Positions 43,001 to 54,775 of a stretch of 64,000 nucleotides of DNA are shown here, piece by piece. The notes under the pieces were generated by a model. The model made no database searches. It had not been told where the DNA came from and worked only from the letters and a program-made list of their open reading frames with translations. The translations under genes were made by a program, and so were the position numbers. The stretch is from Lineus longissimus. Its lineage: Eukaryota > Nemertea > Pilidiophora > Heteronemertea > Lineidae. The stretch lies in the NCBI RefSeq assembly GCF_910592395.1, contig NC_088321.1, positions 14,694,001 to 14,758,000 on the forward strand. Reading direction: 5' to 3'. Position 1 is the first letter of the stretch. Each line of letters begins with the position of its first letter.

Positions 43001-46000
43001 GAACTGATTCGTGTTGACCTGGCTGCAGGCTGAATCATTCTGAATCTGGAAGCCCAAAAGATGAAGATTTAAAGCAGGAGAACACGTGAACACTTTCAGC
43101 GCCATCTGACGTAGATCTTCGTCATTTCATTGGCCAGCCGCTTATCAGTTCGCTCACGGCTTGCCTTTTACTGACATCACCAAGAACGAGAGTGATCACA
43201 ACGTTACGGTCGTTTGTTTGCTACTTGTTTGTTGTGGCCTTCAGTGGCTTCCTCTGCCTGGTGTGACGGCCTCTAAGGCTTCAAAATCACTATGGGAATC
43301 CGACTTACCTGGACTTTATTTACTTGAAAAGTAATACCGCTATAACTAATCCCGGGGCTGTCGGAATTCTTGAAAGTGGTCGCCTCATAAATATTCTTCA
43401 GCCCTGCAACGTGCGTGAGGAAAATACCAGATATTTCCCGCTGTATTGAAATGGCATCCTACAAGGTGGAAAAAAACAACGACTTGAGATTCTGAAAGGT
43501 ATGGGTTGACTCTCTGAAATCAATGACGCCAGAGGTGTCATCGAACTTAACTATTTGACCCCTGGGTGCGGTTTGTTCAAAGCTTTGCTATCCGGTTTCG
43601 CGGCCGCTTAACCACATTTATCTTAGCGGGCTGCTAATTTTGCACCATTACGCTTAGGCCACCACCAAGTTAGCGGAACCTTATAAGTTTTCCCGAGGGG
43701 TGCTGCCTAGTAGGAATCCTCTAGGTTTTGTAGCGGCCGCCAAACTAACCAGGCTTTGAACAACCAGGCAATAATACTATGGTCAGATGCCCACAGCGTA
43801 CCAAACTCAAACGACCATTCTGTGCCCAACAAAGTTGTTCATGCTTTTAAGAACAGTTAGAAATAAGACTTACTGTATTGTACGCGCCGGTCACCGATCC
43901 AAAGGTTGACCGCGCTCAACGTTGCTTAACTTCCACTCTGGGGCCAACGTGCCAACCACTGGGCCATAAGGGAATTCCCTCATGGCCGGCGGGTTAAGCC
44001 GTGCCATATACCTGGGGGTACTATACACCATTCCCCCCTTCGGACAGAGATGGATCGTCCGCGATCCTACTTAGCGCTTCATGCGTCTCAGTACCGAACT
44101 ACAAATCCAGAGCTCGCATCGCGTGGGAAGGTCTGCCAGATGTATTGTACGCGCCGGTCACCGATCCAAAGGTTGACCGCGCTCAACGTTGCTAAACTTC
44201 CACTCTGGGGCCAACGTGCCAACCACTGGGCCATAAGGGAATTCCCTCATGGCCGGCGGGTTAAGCCGTGCCATATACCTGGGGGTACTATACACTTACC
44301 TTTCCTTCAGTTCTGAGCTCTATCCACAACATCGGGTCGGACTGCATGAACAATGTGCAAACTTTTGCATTACTCGCTGGCGCCCTCTTTTGACGATTCA
44401 AGGACTCGGAGTAAAGATTATGATACAAATTATCTCGCCCCGAGAATGAGTTTGTGCCGCGCTTCGGTCGATCGGGCTGTTCCTACAAATGGAACAACCG
44501 TTTTGAAGACATTTAACTTTTTTGCTACAGCAGGTTTTTTAAGTGAACCAAACCCCTGCCCACATCTGGTATAGACAGGGTGGCCTGGATCCCAATTAGG
44601 CTTAGGAAAAGCTTCACAGTGAAAGAGCTGGCATTACCCAATCTTATGGACGAGGGATGCATTTAGTTCAGTTTTTTCAGGTGTAACCAACCCAAAAAAA
44701 AACATGTATAGGGACTGTGGTTAAAAGATAAGTCTTAGTTTTTCGTGCGTCACACCCTCTCCCCCTGAAGGATGTGGATAGCCCCAACATCCAACCAGTC
44801 AATGAGTTTGGTAGCAAAATACTCACTACTCCTGAGTTCTGTACGCTTTCCATCCATTCCTTGGTGATAGGGTTTGCTTGACCACAGTGTGGCTGATGGG
44901 GTTCACCTCTTTTAACTCTGAAAAGACGAAATAGAATTATAAAATCTGTCAAGTCAACACTGGAACCTTTTTTGGACCCGGATTGAAAAATTCACCGGCT
45001 GTTGCAACTTTACACCAATCCGAAACGATAGGGAAGGTACCTTTCTTTACCAGGTGTGTGTGCACCTCTGTGGTCTCTAGAAGTAGTCGCTAGAAGGCCT
45101 TACATGTATGCAAAAAAAACACAAAGGGGGGCGCTATATATGGGGGTTGGGGACCACATACCTCTCTTTCACGCGTCTGTCTGCATAGATAATGGAATGG
45201 AACTTCTGTGGACTCTTGAAGTAGTAGCTAGAAGGCTCTATGTAATATGTTTCATCTAACGTTTTCACATAACCGCGGAATGTCCCGTCAATTATAGCAC
45301 CAACTACACTGGAGCCAGGCTGGCCTGCAAAACACAACAAAAAAACAATCAATTTATTAAGTTTTGAAAGCTTAAGATTCAAAACACTCGTCTGTGTACG
45401 ATTTACTCATCACAGACTTCTACAGATGACGCATTCACAAGTGCACTCACGACATATCAACACGTAAGGTGGCGGCCATCTTGGATTTTGACGCCGTGTC
45501 CTACTCTTACTGGAGTCTGTATGTACCCAAATACTAAATCAAGCTTTGACACATCGCCGACTTCTACAGATACCGCGTTAATAAGTGGCCGGAAGGCAGC
45601 CATTTTGGATATTGATGCGGCAACCTACTTTTCGCTAACTGTTTTACAAGACAATACATACCCGCTAATTCTCCCTGATATAAATGACTGGTATCTAATT
45701 TTTCTACCTTCCCGTGGCCGCGGTCGATAACGGCGTCGCGTGAGAAAATACTGGTATCGGGGCTGAGGCGGAGGGAAAATGTTCTGGAAGAAAAAGGATG
45801 AGTCAGAAAAAGTTCAGAGACCTCTTATTTGAACATATCGACTTGGCTGTATTCGAAAAACTTCAGAATAGCTTGATAATTGCATGAAAATTGAAAGGTA
45901 CCTCCAGAAAGTGCCGAGCGAGAGCTTTCAAATGAATGTCAATAGGTTTACAGATGGTACCATTAGAGAGTGCTGCTCATACTGTTACCCTCAAATCCGA

Positions 46001-49000
46001 GTGACAACGAGAGGATTTCCCTGGGGCCCCCTAGTGTAAGCTAAAAGAACCACTTACTGTCCGTGAGCATTGAAATTTAAATGCGCATCGGTGGAAATCG
46101 ACCTTTTCACGCGGCTGTGGGCATCGTGAAGGTCAGTGGTGCTGTACGTTAACCCCTCATAGTGCATTACATAGTCATTAAGCCGTCGTAAACCTGTAAT
46201 GATAAAAAATAGGGATGTTTGTACTCACTTGAACACACAGGCAAGATTTTTGTTGCAGGCAATCACGATCGCAGGGGCATTGATGAAAAATCATTCATTT
46301 GTTGAGTGATCGCAGCTAATGGTCCCTTGCAGATTGTTGTTAACACCTTGATTGCATTATAATCGACCACAGCGATTTTATAAATATTGACCACACATTT
46401 CATTTGCTGGGATGGCTATCAGGTAAACAAATACAGGCTACTTCCTGCCTGTTCTGACATTCTGCTCATGAATGTTGTTGGGGACCAGTGCTGTACTAAG
46501 AGTAACACAGATTGACAGGGGACTATAGGCAGGAGCGGGGGGAAGGGGGGGTTAAATTAGCATCTTCAGGTGACTAATATACACAGTAAGGACACTGGGT
46601 CATGTCAGATTCAAAAGTAAATATATTCCTTGTACAAGCGTGAATAGTTTTGACGTACTGTGAGATGTGAGAGACCCCTATTGGCAACTTCTCAGGCGAC
46701 TAATATTCACAGTAAGTTCACTGGGTCATGTCAGATTCAGCACTCCTCTTACAAGCGTGAATAGTTTGATGTACTTTGAGATGTGAGAGACCCCTATTGG
46801 GGACTATGTGTAACTTTATCCTGCCTACTTAGCTGCTGCCTATATAGTCCCTTTAACAGGGAATGGCACTATCTGCTGATATAGTGACATAGTGACATAT
46901 CTGACCTTACCGCCACGCTGAATGATTGACCTCTGATAATAACAGCGTGGATACAATGAACCCATTCATTTTTTTACGATTTTTTCATGGGGGGAGCATG
47001 ATCAGTCACTTCAAGAGAAAATCAATACGTTCTACTCACTATGTTTGTTGTGGATATGGTGGGACATGTAGGATATTGTGTGGTGTATCAGCGATCATTT
47101 GATAGAGTCATCAGTGTTCTCCACAGCCTTTGAGTTAAGAGGGGGGTAATCTAACAATGTTTTCCGTTTTCGTGTGCACTTAAAATCTTGTTAAAGTCCT
47201 ATTTTGTAAGATTTCAAGGACTTCAGAAGCACTTTGAAGGCATTTGGGGGGTAATGTAGCATTTTAAGGTGGATAAAACGAATCAGGTCATTTAAAAAAA
47301 AAGAAAATGTGTCTGTCCAAAAGGATGTCGGTAATAGAGGTTCAACAGTTAAATTTTTATCCAGAGGGGAAAAAAAGGAAAGAGTACAGTACCCCCGGAC
47401 CAAGGTGTCACCTCCCAAAGCTAATTTTTGAATTTTACCAAATTCTACCTAGCAGGGTTGGGTCACCCTCACCAAAACTGGTTTTACAAACCACCAAATA
47501 GTCTGTTCCCCAGCTACATGTATGACAGAGCTACATCGATGTGACGTCATGTGCCAACTCCATGATTATCGTTTGCTATCTCAGAGTCAGACAATAGATC
47601 AGCTTGGGTCATTCACGGCGTCATCTCATGAAATTCAAATCACTATTATCGACTAACGTCCAGTCATATTTTTGCCTGCTTGTCGGAAGTGGATGAGAGA
47701 GAGCCTCCATTCTGATAACTACCGTAATGCTATTCCACACATGTAATATGATACTTGTGTGATATCTGGGTAGGCCCGATGAAAATTCATGATATTCGTG
47801 ACTGGCCGTAGGATGTGGCAGTGACTGACAGTCTCAAGAATGTGTACATTAGTACGTATGGAGAACAACTGCACCTTAATGTAGGGCATGATCCTCCGTG
47901 TCTTGGTACTACAGCAGAACCTCTCTATTAAGGACACTCTCGGGACTGACAAGTCCTGTCCTTAACAGAGAGGTGTCCTGATTAGAGGTAAAATTTATTG
48001 TAATCTCGGACCAAAACTAACATCCTTAATCCAGAGGTTGTCCTTGATAGAGAGGTGTCCCCTAAGGGAGGTTCCACTGTACATGTAACAGCATATAGAA
48101 AATTCAATACAGACTTGCACACATAAGCACATGAATTAACTTTTGTGGGTGTATAAGGTAAATAAGCTTACTTCCCGAACTTAACATTACACCAATCTCT
48201 TTGTCCACATAGAGTAGAAACGACTCACCCTGTTGGAATGGTGGTGACGTACATGCATGTGATCTTAACAATTTGATTTTATTGTCACTTTACAAAGACA
48301 ACTTTAAAAAAAGTTCCAACAGCAAGATGTGTCTCTGGTCTCCAAAATGAGAGAGAGGATAACCACCCAGGAAATACAGGACTCCTGTCCTCTATTCCAG
48401 CAATGTATTGAGAGCAACAACAAGCCAATCCTAAAGCGAAACTCAACTGAGGTCATCTCCTCCAAGTTGTGACTTTTTCCTGAAAACAGTGCCTCCAATA
48501 AAGTAAAGTTTGTTTATTATAGTCTCACCCCTAATGAAAGGGCCAGCCAGCTTTTTGGCTTATGAGACACTCTTCACTTCCAAACTCCTATCTCTAATGC
48601 CTGGCGCCTGGCGAGAAGGCAGTTTGTACCCTATATTTAACTAGCTGGCGGCTAACCAACCGGCCGCATCGGAAAGAGGTCACCAGCGGGCTTCGAACCT
48701 GCGACCTTCCGTTCACGAGGCGGGCGCCTTAACCACTAGGCCATCGAGATCGGTACGTAGGATATGATAGAGGGCAATCTCTCCCGAGGATTACAAGGAC
48801 GTCTGTCCTCCATTACTGAAATGTATTAAGAGGACAACCAACCCAATCGTGAGGCAAAACTCAAGTGAGGTCATCTCCTCCAAGTTGTCACTTTTTCCTG
48901 AAAACATTGCCTCCAATATGAGAGAGGACAATCTCTCCCGAGGATTACAAGGACGTCTGTCCTCCATTACTGCAATGTATTGAGAGGACAACCAACCCGA

Positions 49001-52000
49001 ACGTGAGGCAAAACTCAAGTGAGGTCATCTCCTCCAAGATGCGACTCCAGCCTGAAGACATAGGCTGCAATATGAGAGAGGACAATCTCTCTCGAGGAAT
49101 ACTAGGACGTCTGTCCTCCATCACTGCAATGTATTGAGAGGACAACCAACCCGATCGTGAGGCAAAACTCAAGTGAGGTCGTCTCCTCAAACCTGAAGAC
49201 ATGGGCTGCAATATGAGAGAGGAATTCAAGCAAATGTGTCCACCATTCCTGCAATATATGGAGAGCACCACCAACCCAATCAAACGCGAGGCAAAACACA
49301 AGCGTGGACAGTCTCCTCTAAGTATTTACACAATGGAAATTTTCAAATTAGATTTCTAATTTACGAACAAACTGAGTAGCCCTTAGAAGCATGTGCATGA
49401 ACATGTACATGTATGCCAATTGTAATCGACTCACCAGGACGTACAAGTACATATCAATTCTTTATCATAATTTCAACATACAATGTACAATGTACAATTC
49501 ATCTACCAGTACCTTGCCACCTTGCTTCCTGGTCTAACCATCGATAAATGCAAGTAAAAGGCACAGATAAACAAGTTACATCAACTCTATTAGAGTTGAC
49601 TGATCTACATTTCTTGTTTACCTGGCAATGCCGCATATTTGTAAACGGAGAGCAAGTTTGTAGACACTCAGAGAAGGTGTAATAATACTAGGTAATGATT
49701 TGTCAGAGACAAAAAGCAGTTTTTTCAGGTTCAGGGAAAAGTTACAGCACACCATGCTCCAGCTGGAGAAGGCCTTTTTCTGTTGTTTCCATGCGTATCT
49801 TGGGTTGGATATCCTCGATGCAGTGGCGGGGCAATTACATTATCTCCTCTACAACTATGAATTGGATGAGCTATGCTTGTAGTTTTAAAATTAAGATGCT
49901 CCACTGATAGAATGTACAATGTAATTATATTATGCTAATTGGTAAAAAAAAGATGAAAAACAAGTCAGGACACGCCACACACGATCTGATATGATTACCT
50001 CTGTGATATGATTAGTAGAGTCACGATAATTGATGATGGCTGGTTGAAAAAATGAAGTACATTATCCTGTTTGAAAGTCAAGTGTACCGTATTTTTATTG
50101 TAATTGTATATGCATGGCTTATATTATTTCAGCACTTTAAAAGTACTGTACATGTATGATGCGGACAGATTCATGAAGTTGGTACTGCCAATGGTTTTAC
50201 TGCTGGACTTGAGCACCCAGACAAATTTTGTTGCCGACATGGACAAAACTGAAATGCAGTCTCCTGCCTTTTCAGATTTCTGGCTGAAACACTGGAAGGG
50301 GGGGGGTATAATAGCAATAATGATAATGAGTCTTTTGTACAGCGCAAAGTTCCGTGAAACTAAGCCCATGCTCAAAGCACTCCCTCTTCAGGGTCATGCT
50401 AATTCCCGACCTACCCCGACTTTTCCCGACATTTCCCGACTTGCGGAAAATGCTGCCAAAATATAGTGTATTAATCATCAGAATATTTATATTTGTACTG
50501 TTTACATACATATACAGCACGTCTGTTAATTTCAGGACTTTTGAACGATGCTAAGTTGAGCAAATCAACTCCAATAATTAATTTATGCTGGGTTCAGACA
50601 AGGCCATATGCATGTACAGTTTACAAGAAGCGACAACCACAACTAACCAAGATTACCGACCTGCAGAAAAATTGCGGTCGGTTGGGTAGATGTAACTTGC
50701 TTTGCTCAACTTAGCATCGTTCAAAAGTCTTGAAATTAACAGACGTGCTGTATATGTATGTAAACAGTACAAATATAAATATTCTGATGATTAATACACT
50801 ATATTTTGGCAGCATTTTCCGCAAGTCGGGAAATGTCGGGAAAAGCGGGGTAGGTCGGGAATTAGCATGACCGCCCTCTTCAGTAGCATTGTAAGATCGT
50901 ATGTTTTCTTGTTATGAATATTTATTCCATTAGTAGAACAAATGTGCACCGAGTGCTTGAATTCAGGGAATGGCCTTGCCACAAGCACATCATGAATTCC
51001 ATCAGTTGAAGAACTAAAACCAAGTACAGTCAAGCGATGAGATTGTATGCAAATGATTGACTACACTGGGTGCCACAGTGGAATTCACTCAACTTAAAAG
51101 TACATTTTAAGCAGAATATATTATCCAGGTGTTCCAGAAATGCAAAAAAGTACATAATATTTATAGGCAAATGGATGTAATCATATGGTGTATATGAACG
51201 TACTCTAGAAGATGCTTCTCCAAATTTGCATTTTCTTCTTGGCAGTTACCAATATATCCATTTCAACCATGTCTTCAGTGAACTTTTGGAGGGCCACTTC
51301 ACTCAATCAATATTAGACCACATTAAAAAGTCGGCCAGCAGGTGATAACAAACATTTTTGTATGCGTCTTGACAGTCAAACTAAAAGACAGTTGACTCCA
51401 TTACCTAAGTCTATTCGATTCCACAACTTACTACAATCAATGAATTCTTATTTATATACATGTATGTATCATACAACAGTTCATAACTTTGGTCCCAGAT
51501 ATGACGATTGTACAGTTTGTGCATAACTGACCAATCAGCTAACAGAGCCAGTAAATGACGTAAATCATGCATAATCGTAAAATCAGATGATCGACGTCAT
51601 TGCTGGCTCTGTTAGCTGATTGGTCAGTTATGCGCAAACCGTACAATCGTCATATCTGGGACCAAAGTTATGAACTGTCATATTACACATATTTATTTAC
51701 GATCAATTTTTACAAACAACTACATCGTTTTCCAAACACAAAAAATACACAATGTCAGAAGATAATAATCATGTCATCCAAGCAGTCATTTGTATCATAA
51801 GTATCTCGTCCATGATTTTAATGACTCATCACAAAAATAATGACAACTTGTCAACTGCATCTCCCTAATTCCATCATTGCACTGCATTATCGGTCTATTA
51901 TTCTTTTCCAATAATGCGATTTCGACATCTAAATCAAGTAATCACACATGAAAAATGCTCGTTAGGTTAAAATATCAAAACAGAGCTTGAAAGGGTGTGT

Positions 52001-52201
52001 CTAAATAAGATTGTGTACAAAACATTTGTACACAATACATATAATGTACAGTGTACATAATGCATTGTCCCTGTACAATTTTACATACACAGGGCAGGGC
52101 CAAAAATTCTGAGCTGAAGAGAAACGATTTTTTGACCTACCGCCGTGTGAGAAGTTCCACAGACATAGGAACGCTAATGCTGTCAGTTCCCGGATTAACA
52201 T
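37957..52201 (-). CDS. ADAM10: ADAM10 / Kuzbanian metalloprotease-disintegrin
   Basis: Type I membrane zinc protease, the alpha-secretase that sheds Notch, cadherin and other ectodomains. Exons, 5' to 3' on the minus strand: 52141-52201, 46058-46193, 45662-45783, 45162-45324, 44827-44917, 44300-44404, 43309-43458, 42859-43045, 42443-42615, 41820-42012, 41371-41533, 40852-40944, 39913-39997, 39482-39581, 38952-39074, 38488-38627, 37957-38280. They sum to 802 codons plus stop, all phases consistent (human is 748). Signal peptide [20 protein letters not shown]; prodomain with [20 protein letters not shown]; furin site R195-QKR198; zinc site [12 protein letters not shown] (H387, E388, H391, H397); Met-turn I417-M418; disintegrin block [17 protein letters not shown]; Cys-rich region with ADAM10-specific [11 protein letters not shown]; membrane span about 699-717; then [14 protein letters not shown] and a Pro/Arg-rich tail longer than in human, ending near residue 802. 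All catalytic residues are present. Confidence 0.96.
39099..39276. mobile_element. pogo-like MITE, reference copy of the family
   Basis: TA-CAGTAGAACCTCTCTATTAA to GGGAGGTTCTACTG-TA, 178 bp. The ~25 bp ends are imperfect inverted repeats, and the TCTCTATTAAGGACA motif recurs inside in both orientations. The CAGTAGAACCTC end and TA target resemble pogo-type Tc1/mariner MITEs (e.g. plant Emigrant). No transposase in the window. Confidence 0.9.
39728..39885. repeat. Dispersed ~150 bp repeat, copy 4
   Basis: TGCCTCTGAAATACTTTCAT, TTTGTCCGATTTAGAAAATT, TCTATTTCTGCTGCCGAATT and an A-rich end; same order and orientation as 915-1080. Confidence 0.55.
40026..40395. repeat. ATC/GAT microsatellite with ~90-100 bp higher-order period
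   Basis: Interrupted (ATC)n in which CATCAACATCATCATTGTTG and TCATAATCATCATTATTATC recur about four times. It sits inside the ADAM10 U12-type intron, starting about 30 bp from the acceptor. The methionine-rich minus-strand frame is an artefact. Confidence 0.95.
40480..40810 (-). mobile_element. tRNA-derived SINE
   Basis: Minus strand starts with GGGAGTGGCGCAGTGCGAAC (A box), then CACAGGTTCAATTCCCAG (B box), then a ~220 bp body. No intact tRNA fold. It lies inside the ADAM10 U12-type intron. Confidence 0.65.
41579..41651. mobile_element. pogo-like MITE fragment, degenerate
   Basis: CATCCAGGACACTCATGAGA ... TTGTCCTGATTAGAGAGGTC retains the left-half blocks only. In an ADAM10 intron. Confidence 0.5.
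43865..44020 (-). mobile_element. 5S rRNA-derived SINE, copy 1
   Basis: Minus strand carries GAAGTTAAGCAACGTTGAGC and CTTTGGATCGGTGACCGG, matching the 5S rRNA internal promoter (A and C boxes), preceded by a tRNA A-box-like TGGCCCAGTGGTTGGCACG. Not an intact 5S gene. Confidence 0.7.
44140..44292 (-). mobile_element. 5S rRNA-derived SINE, copy 2, abutting an ADAM10 donor
   Basis: Same sequence as 43865-44020, ~280 bp away in tandem (GCTAAACTT instead of GCTTAACTT on the plus strand). Its ...CTATACAC end touches the GTAAGTG donor of ADAM10 exon 44300-44404. Confidence 0.7.
46555..46860. repeat. Tandem duplication, ~127 bp unit, plus TATATAGTCCCTTTAA end
   Basis: Two copies of CACTGGGTCATGTCAGATTC ... 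ACAAGCGTGAATAGTTT ... GAGATGTGAGAGACCCCTAT. The distal part (46765-46858) recurs inverted at 55815-55905. In ADAM10 intron 1. Confidence 0.75.
47912..48079. mobile_element. pogo-like MITE, forward orientation
   Basis: TA-CAGCAGAACCTCTCTATTAA ... GGGAGGTTCCACTG-TA; complete, with a small central deletion. Confidence 0.88.
48330..49320. repeat. Tandem repeat, ~150 bp unit, ~5 copies, interrupted by a SINE
   Basis: Units contain TGAGAGAGGACAATCTCTCC, GTCTGTCCTCCATTACTGCA, AACTCAAGTGAGGTCATCTC and TTTTTCCTGAAAACA. Unit 1 (48330-48505) is separated from the rest by the SINE at 48508-48752. Confidence 0.85.
48508..48752 (-). mobile_element. tRNA-derived SINE inserted in a tandem array
   Basis: Minus strand: GATGGCCTAGTGGTTAAGGC (A box), GTCGCAGGTTCGAAGCCC (B box), then a ~170 bp body ending ...ATAATAAACAAACTTTACTTT, an A/T-rich tail. 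Confidence 0.8.
50392..50872. mobile_element. Mutator-like fold-back MITE with near-identical 175 bp arms
   Basis: GGTCATGCTAATTCCCGACC (50392) and GGTCGGGAATTAGCATGACC (to 50872) begin arms of ~175 bp that match with only about two differences, around a ~130 bp centre. CCCTCTTCAG flanks both sides (10 bp target duplication). Long arms and a 9-10 bp duplication point to the Mutator superfamily. No transposase. Confidence 0.85.
51476..51678. mobile_element. Fold-back MITE, ~85 bp arms
   Basis: ACAGTTCATAACTTTGGTCC at the left is inverted as GGACCAAAGTTATGAACTGT at the right; arms stay complementary through AGCTAACAGAGCCAG and nearly meet. Confidence 0.8.
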
Positions 52202-52343
52202 CTCTACTAATCCCTGAGAGCCAGATTTAGGTAGAAAGGTCCAATTTCTCAGTTTATTTTACGATCAAAAAGATAAAGATTTGTTTGTGATCATTCGTGA
52301 TGCAGGAAGTAAATTTGGGGTCATCGGGTCAAGGCCGCTCGCC

Positions 52344-52351
52344 TGACGTCA
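52344..52351. promoter_or_regulatory. CRE-like palindrome upstream of ADAM10
   Basis: TGACGTCA lies 143 bp upstream of the ADAM10 ATG, the usual place for a CREB/ATF site in a proximal promoter. GTCGTTTCG occurs three times further upstream (about 52574-52640). Confidence 0.35.
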
Positions 52352-52919
52352 TTTTGTAAAAAGCAGACGAAATTTTACTGCGACTCCGAAACGAAATTAT
52401 TATTTTGATCTTTATCGCCGATTGTCAGATCTGTTTGTGTTTTTCAGAATATCAATAGTTGTCTAAAGATTTATTATTTATATTTATATTTATAAATTAT
52501 TTTTTTAATGCACAAAGTCTCTGAAAATACAAATGTTTGATAATCGATATTTAAGCACTGGATCTCCGCCGATGGTCGTTTCGTTTCATGACCTATTTTA
52601 TTCGCACCCAGTCGTTTCGATCAAAATCGTAGTCGTTTCGCTCGTTGGGACTTAGGGGTGGTTTTGTTCCCATTATAGTCTCAATCCGCAACGCTTATCG
52701 AGCCTAGCTTATTAAAACCATGATGAAAAAACAGGAAAGCCCCTCTGTGTAAAAAGTTTGACGTCACAAGGCTAGCAAACCAATCAGGCCATTGTTTTGT
52801 CCATTCTCCAAGCGTCATCAATGGTGATCATCATTGCAAGACTCACTCGACCTACTGTCTCTGACTTTGTGACAATTTCAGCGGGTGCATGTAAAATTCG
52901 ACAGACGGACCGAAGACCG

Positions 52920-54200
52920 GAAGATAGACAAGTTACCAAGTCACAACCACCTTGAGTTGTCTCAGTTTAGGCCCAGGAGGCTAGCTGTCATGCAAAAATT
53001 TCTCCGAAATTTTTATGACAGCTAGCCTATTTTCACCGGGCCAAATGTAAATGGTCTTCTACAGGTGGCGACATAACTATATCAAACAATCACAAGTAAA
53101 GAAACCATTTTACCAAGTCACAACCACCTCGAGTTTTCCTAGTTTAGGCCCAGGAGGTGCTGCCTCCTACACTACACAGGAGACACAGACCTTTAATTCA
53201 GAGAAAATTTCTGCTCGACAGCTGGCCCATTTTCACCGGGCCAAATGTAAATTCTTTTAAATCAACTAATTATGACCCTGCACTTTAATAGAATGGTCTT
53301 CTACAGGCGGCGACATATTCTATATGAAACAATCACAAATAAGGAACCAAGTTACCAAGTCACAACCACCTCGAGTTGGCTCAGTCTAGGCCCAGAAGGT
53401 GCTGCCTCCTATACCAAACCAGTTGAACTGACCCAAGTCCCAAGAAAATTTTCACGACGGCTAGCTTATTTTCACTGGGCAGACACAATCTACTCAACCA
53501 GTAGGCCCTGTATACTGTAAATGATTGACTATTTCAGAAGATGACAACAAACTCTAGTAACAAAGACAACTTCGACAATGCCAATGCAAACCAGAAAGGA
53601 TCGCAGCAGGCAATGTGACTCCTCCAGCTGGTTATCTGGTCATCCAGATTCGAAGACCAAGTCCATTTCAAGATGGGACAAGCCCTATTCTACATAAATC
53701 AGTGTAGGGTGGCATTTCTAAGAATTGCTAAATGCAAGCGCCAAAACATTTTGCTGAAGCACTTACCTATTAAGCATTTTTCTGTCTTTCATTTGTTTTT
53801 CATCTCCAATCCTACAATGTGATACCAAAAAATTAACCATGACAGCGACAATCTGCTTTAAACCAACCAAGTAAGGCCCTCCACCATAGAGAATGGACTT
53901 TTACAGAAGGCGAGTACATTATGTTTTATCTAACAGCTGAAAGAATACATCATCACCATGAAGAGGGGGGGGGGACATATTCAGAGGAAATTTTGGCATG
54001 ACAGCTAGCCTATTTTCACCGGGCCGAACTTTCTTTAAATAAACTAGTTTTGGCCCTGCACTAAAGGAATTAGGACCTCTGCAGAATGTAGCGACATATT
54101 CTCTATCAAAGGACAAGTTAAGAGTACATCATCACCAGAAAGACCAACCTATCACAACCAACCCATGGTCTCAGAAAATAGGTCCAGAGGGTGCTGCCCC
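52920..54200. repeat. Diverged ~240 bp repeat, 4-5 copies
   Basis: Recurring AATGGTCTTCTACAGG, CAAGTCACAACCACCTCGAG, TAGGCCCAGGAGGTGCTGCC and CTATTTTCACCGGGCC blocks at about 52940, 53051, 53293, 53890 and 54140. 52965-53035 also folds on itself (GGCTAGCTGTCAT / ATGACAGCTAGCC). Confidence 0.75.
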
Positions 54201-54549
54201 TATATAACACAGGCTATACTAGCTTCAAATACAGGTGCGTGAACTGCAAACGTTTACCCTAAAATAGGTTTAATCTGGGAATTCGCCATATTGAAAAAAA
54301 AGTCCCAATTTACGGCCTTTTTCCACTTTTGGCGCAACGATAAAGCAATCAAGATCCAGATATAGAACACGTGACTCGCTCTTGACACTAGCCCCTTGTT
54401 TTCTGCACAAGAAGGGTCTCACTGGGCTCACCCTGGCCTATAATAATTTATTGTAAAAAACCTCCAAATAAGGAGCAGACAACACAAATATGCAATAAAA
54501 ATCATCCACAGAGAACGAATAAAAAAAAAGCGATCAAAAGGGTGAAAGT

Positions 54550-54775
54550 AAAAGCTTCAATAGTTTATGGCTTTTCCGGTTTAGATTGGCACATAAGGTT
54601 TTTACCGAATCGACAATTCCATTTTCCTCCCTGGTGATACGTCTAGGCGATACGTCTAGGTGATACGTCTAGGCTTCAATAGTTTATGGCTTTTCCGGTT
54701 TAGATTGGCACATAAGGTTTTTACCGAATCGACAATTCCATTTTCCTCCCTGGTGATACGTCTAGGCCTACATGT
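54550..54775. repeat. Tandem duplication, ~118 bp
   Basis: GCTTCAATAGTTTATGGCTT through CCTCCCTGGTGATACGTCTA occurs twice, joined by three GATACGTCTAGG units. Confidence 0.9.

Larger units (their letters stand above)
46194..52140 (-). other. ADAM10 intron 1
   Basis: The 5.9 kb intron separates the signal-peptide exon from the prodomain. It contains repeats listed separately at 46555, 47912, 48330, 50392 and 51476; I saw no further coding exon in it. Confidence 0.7.
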
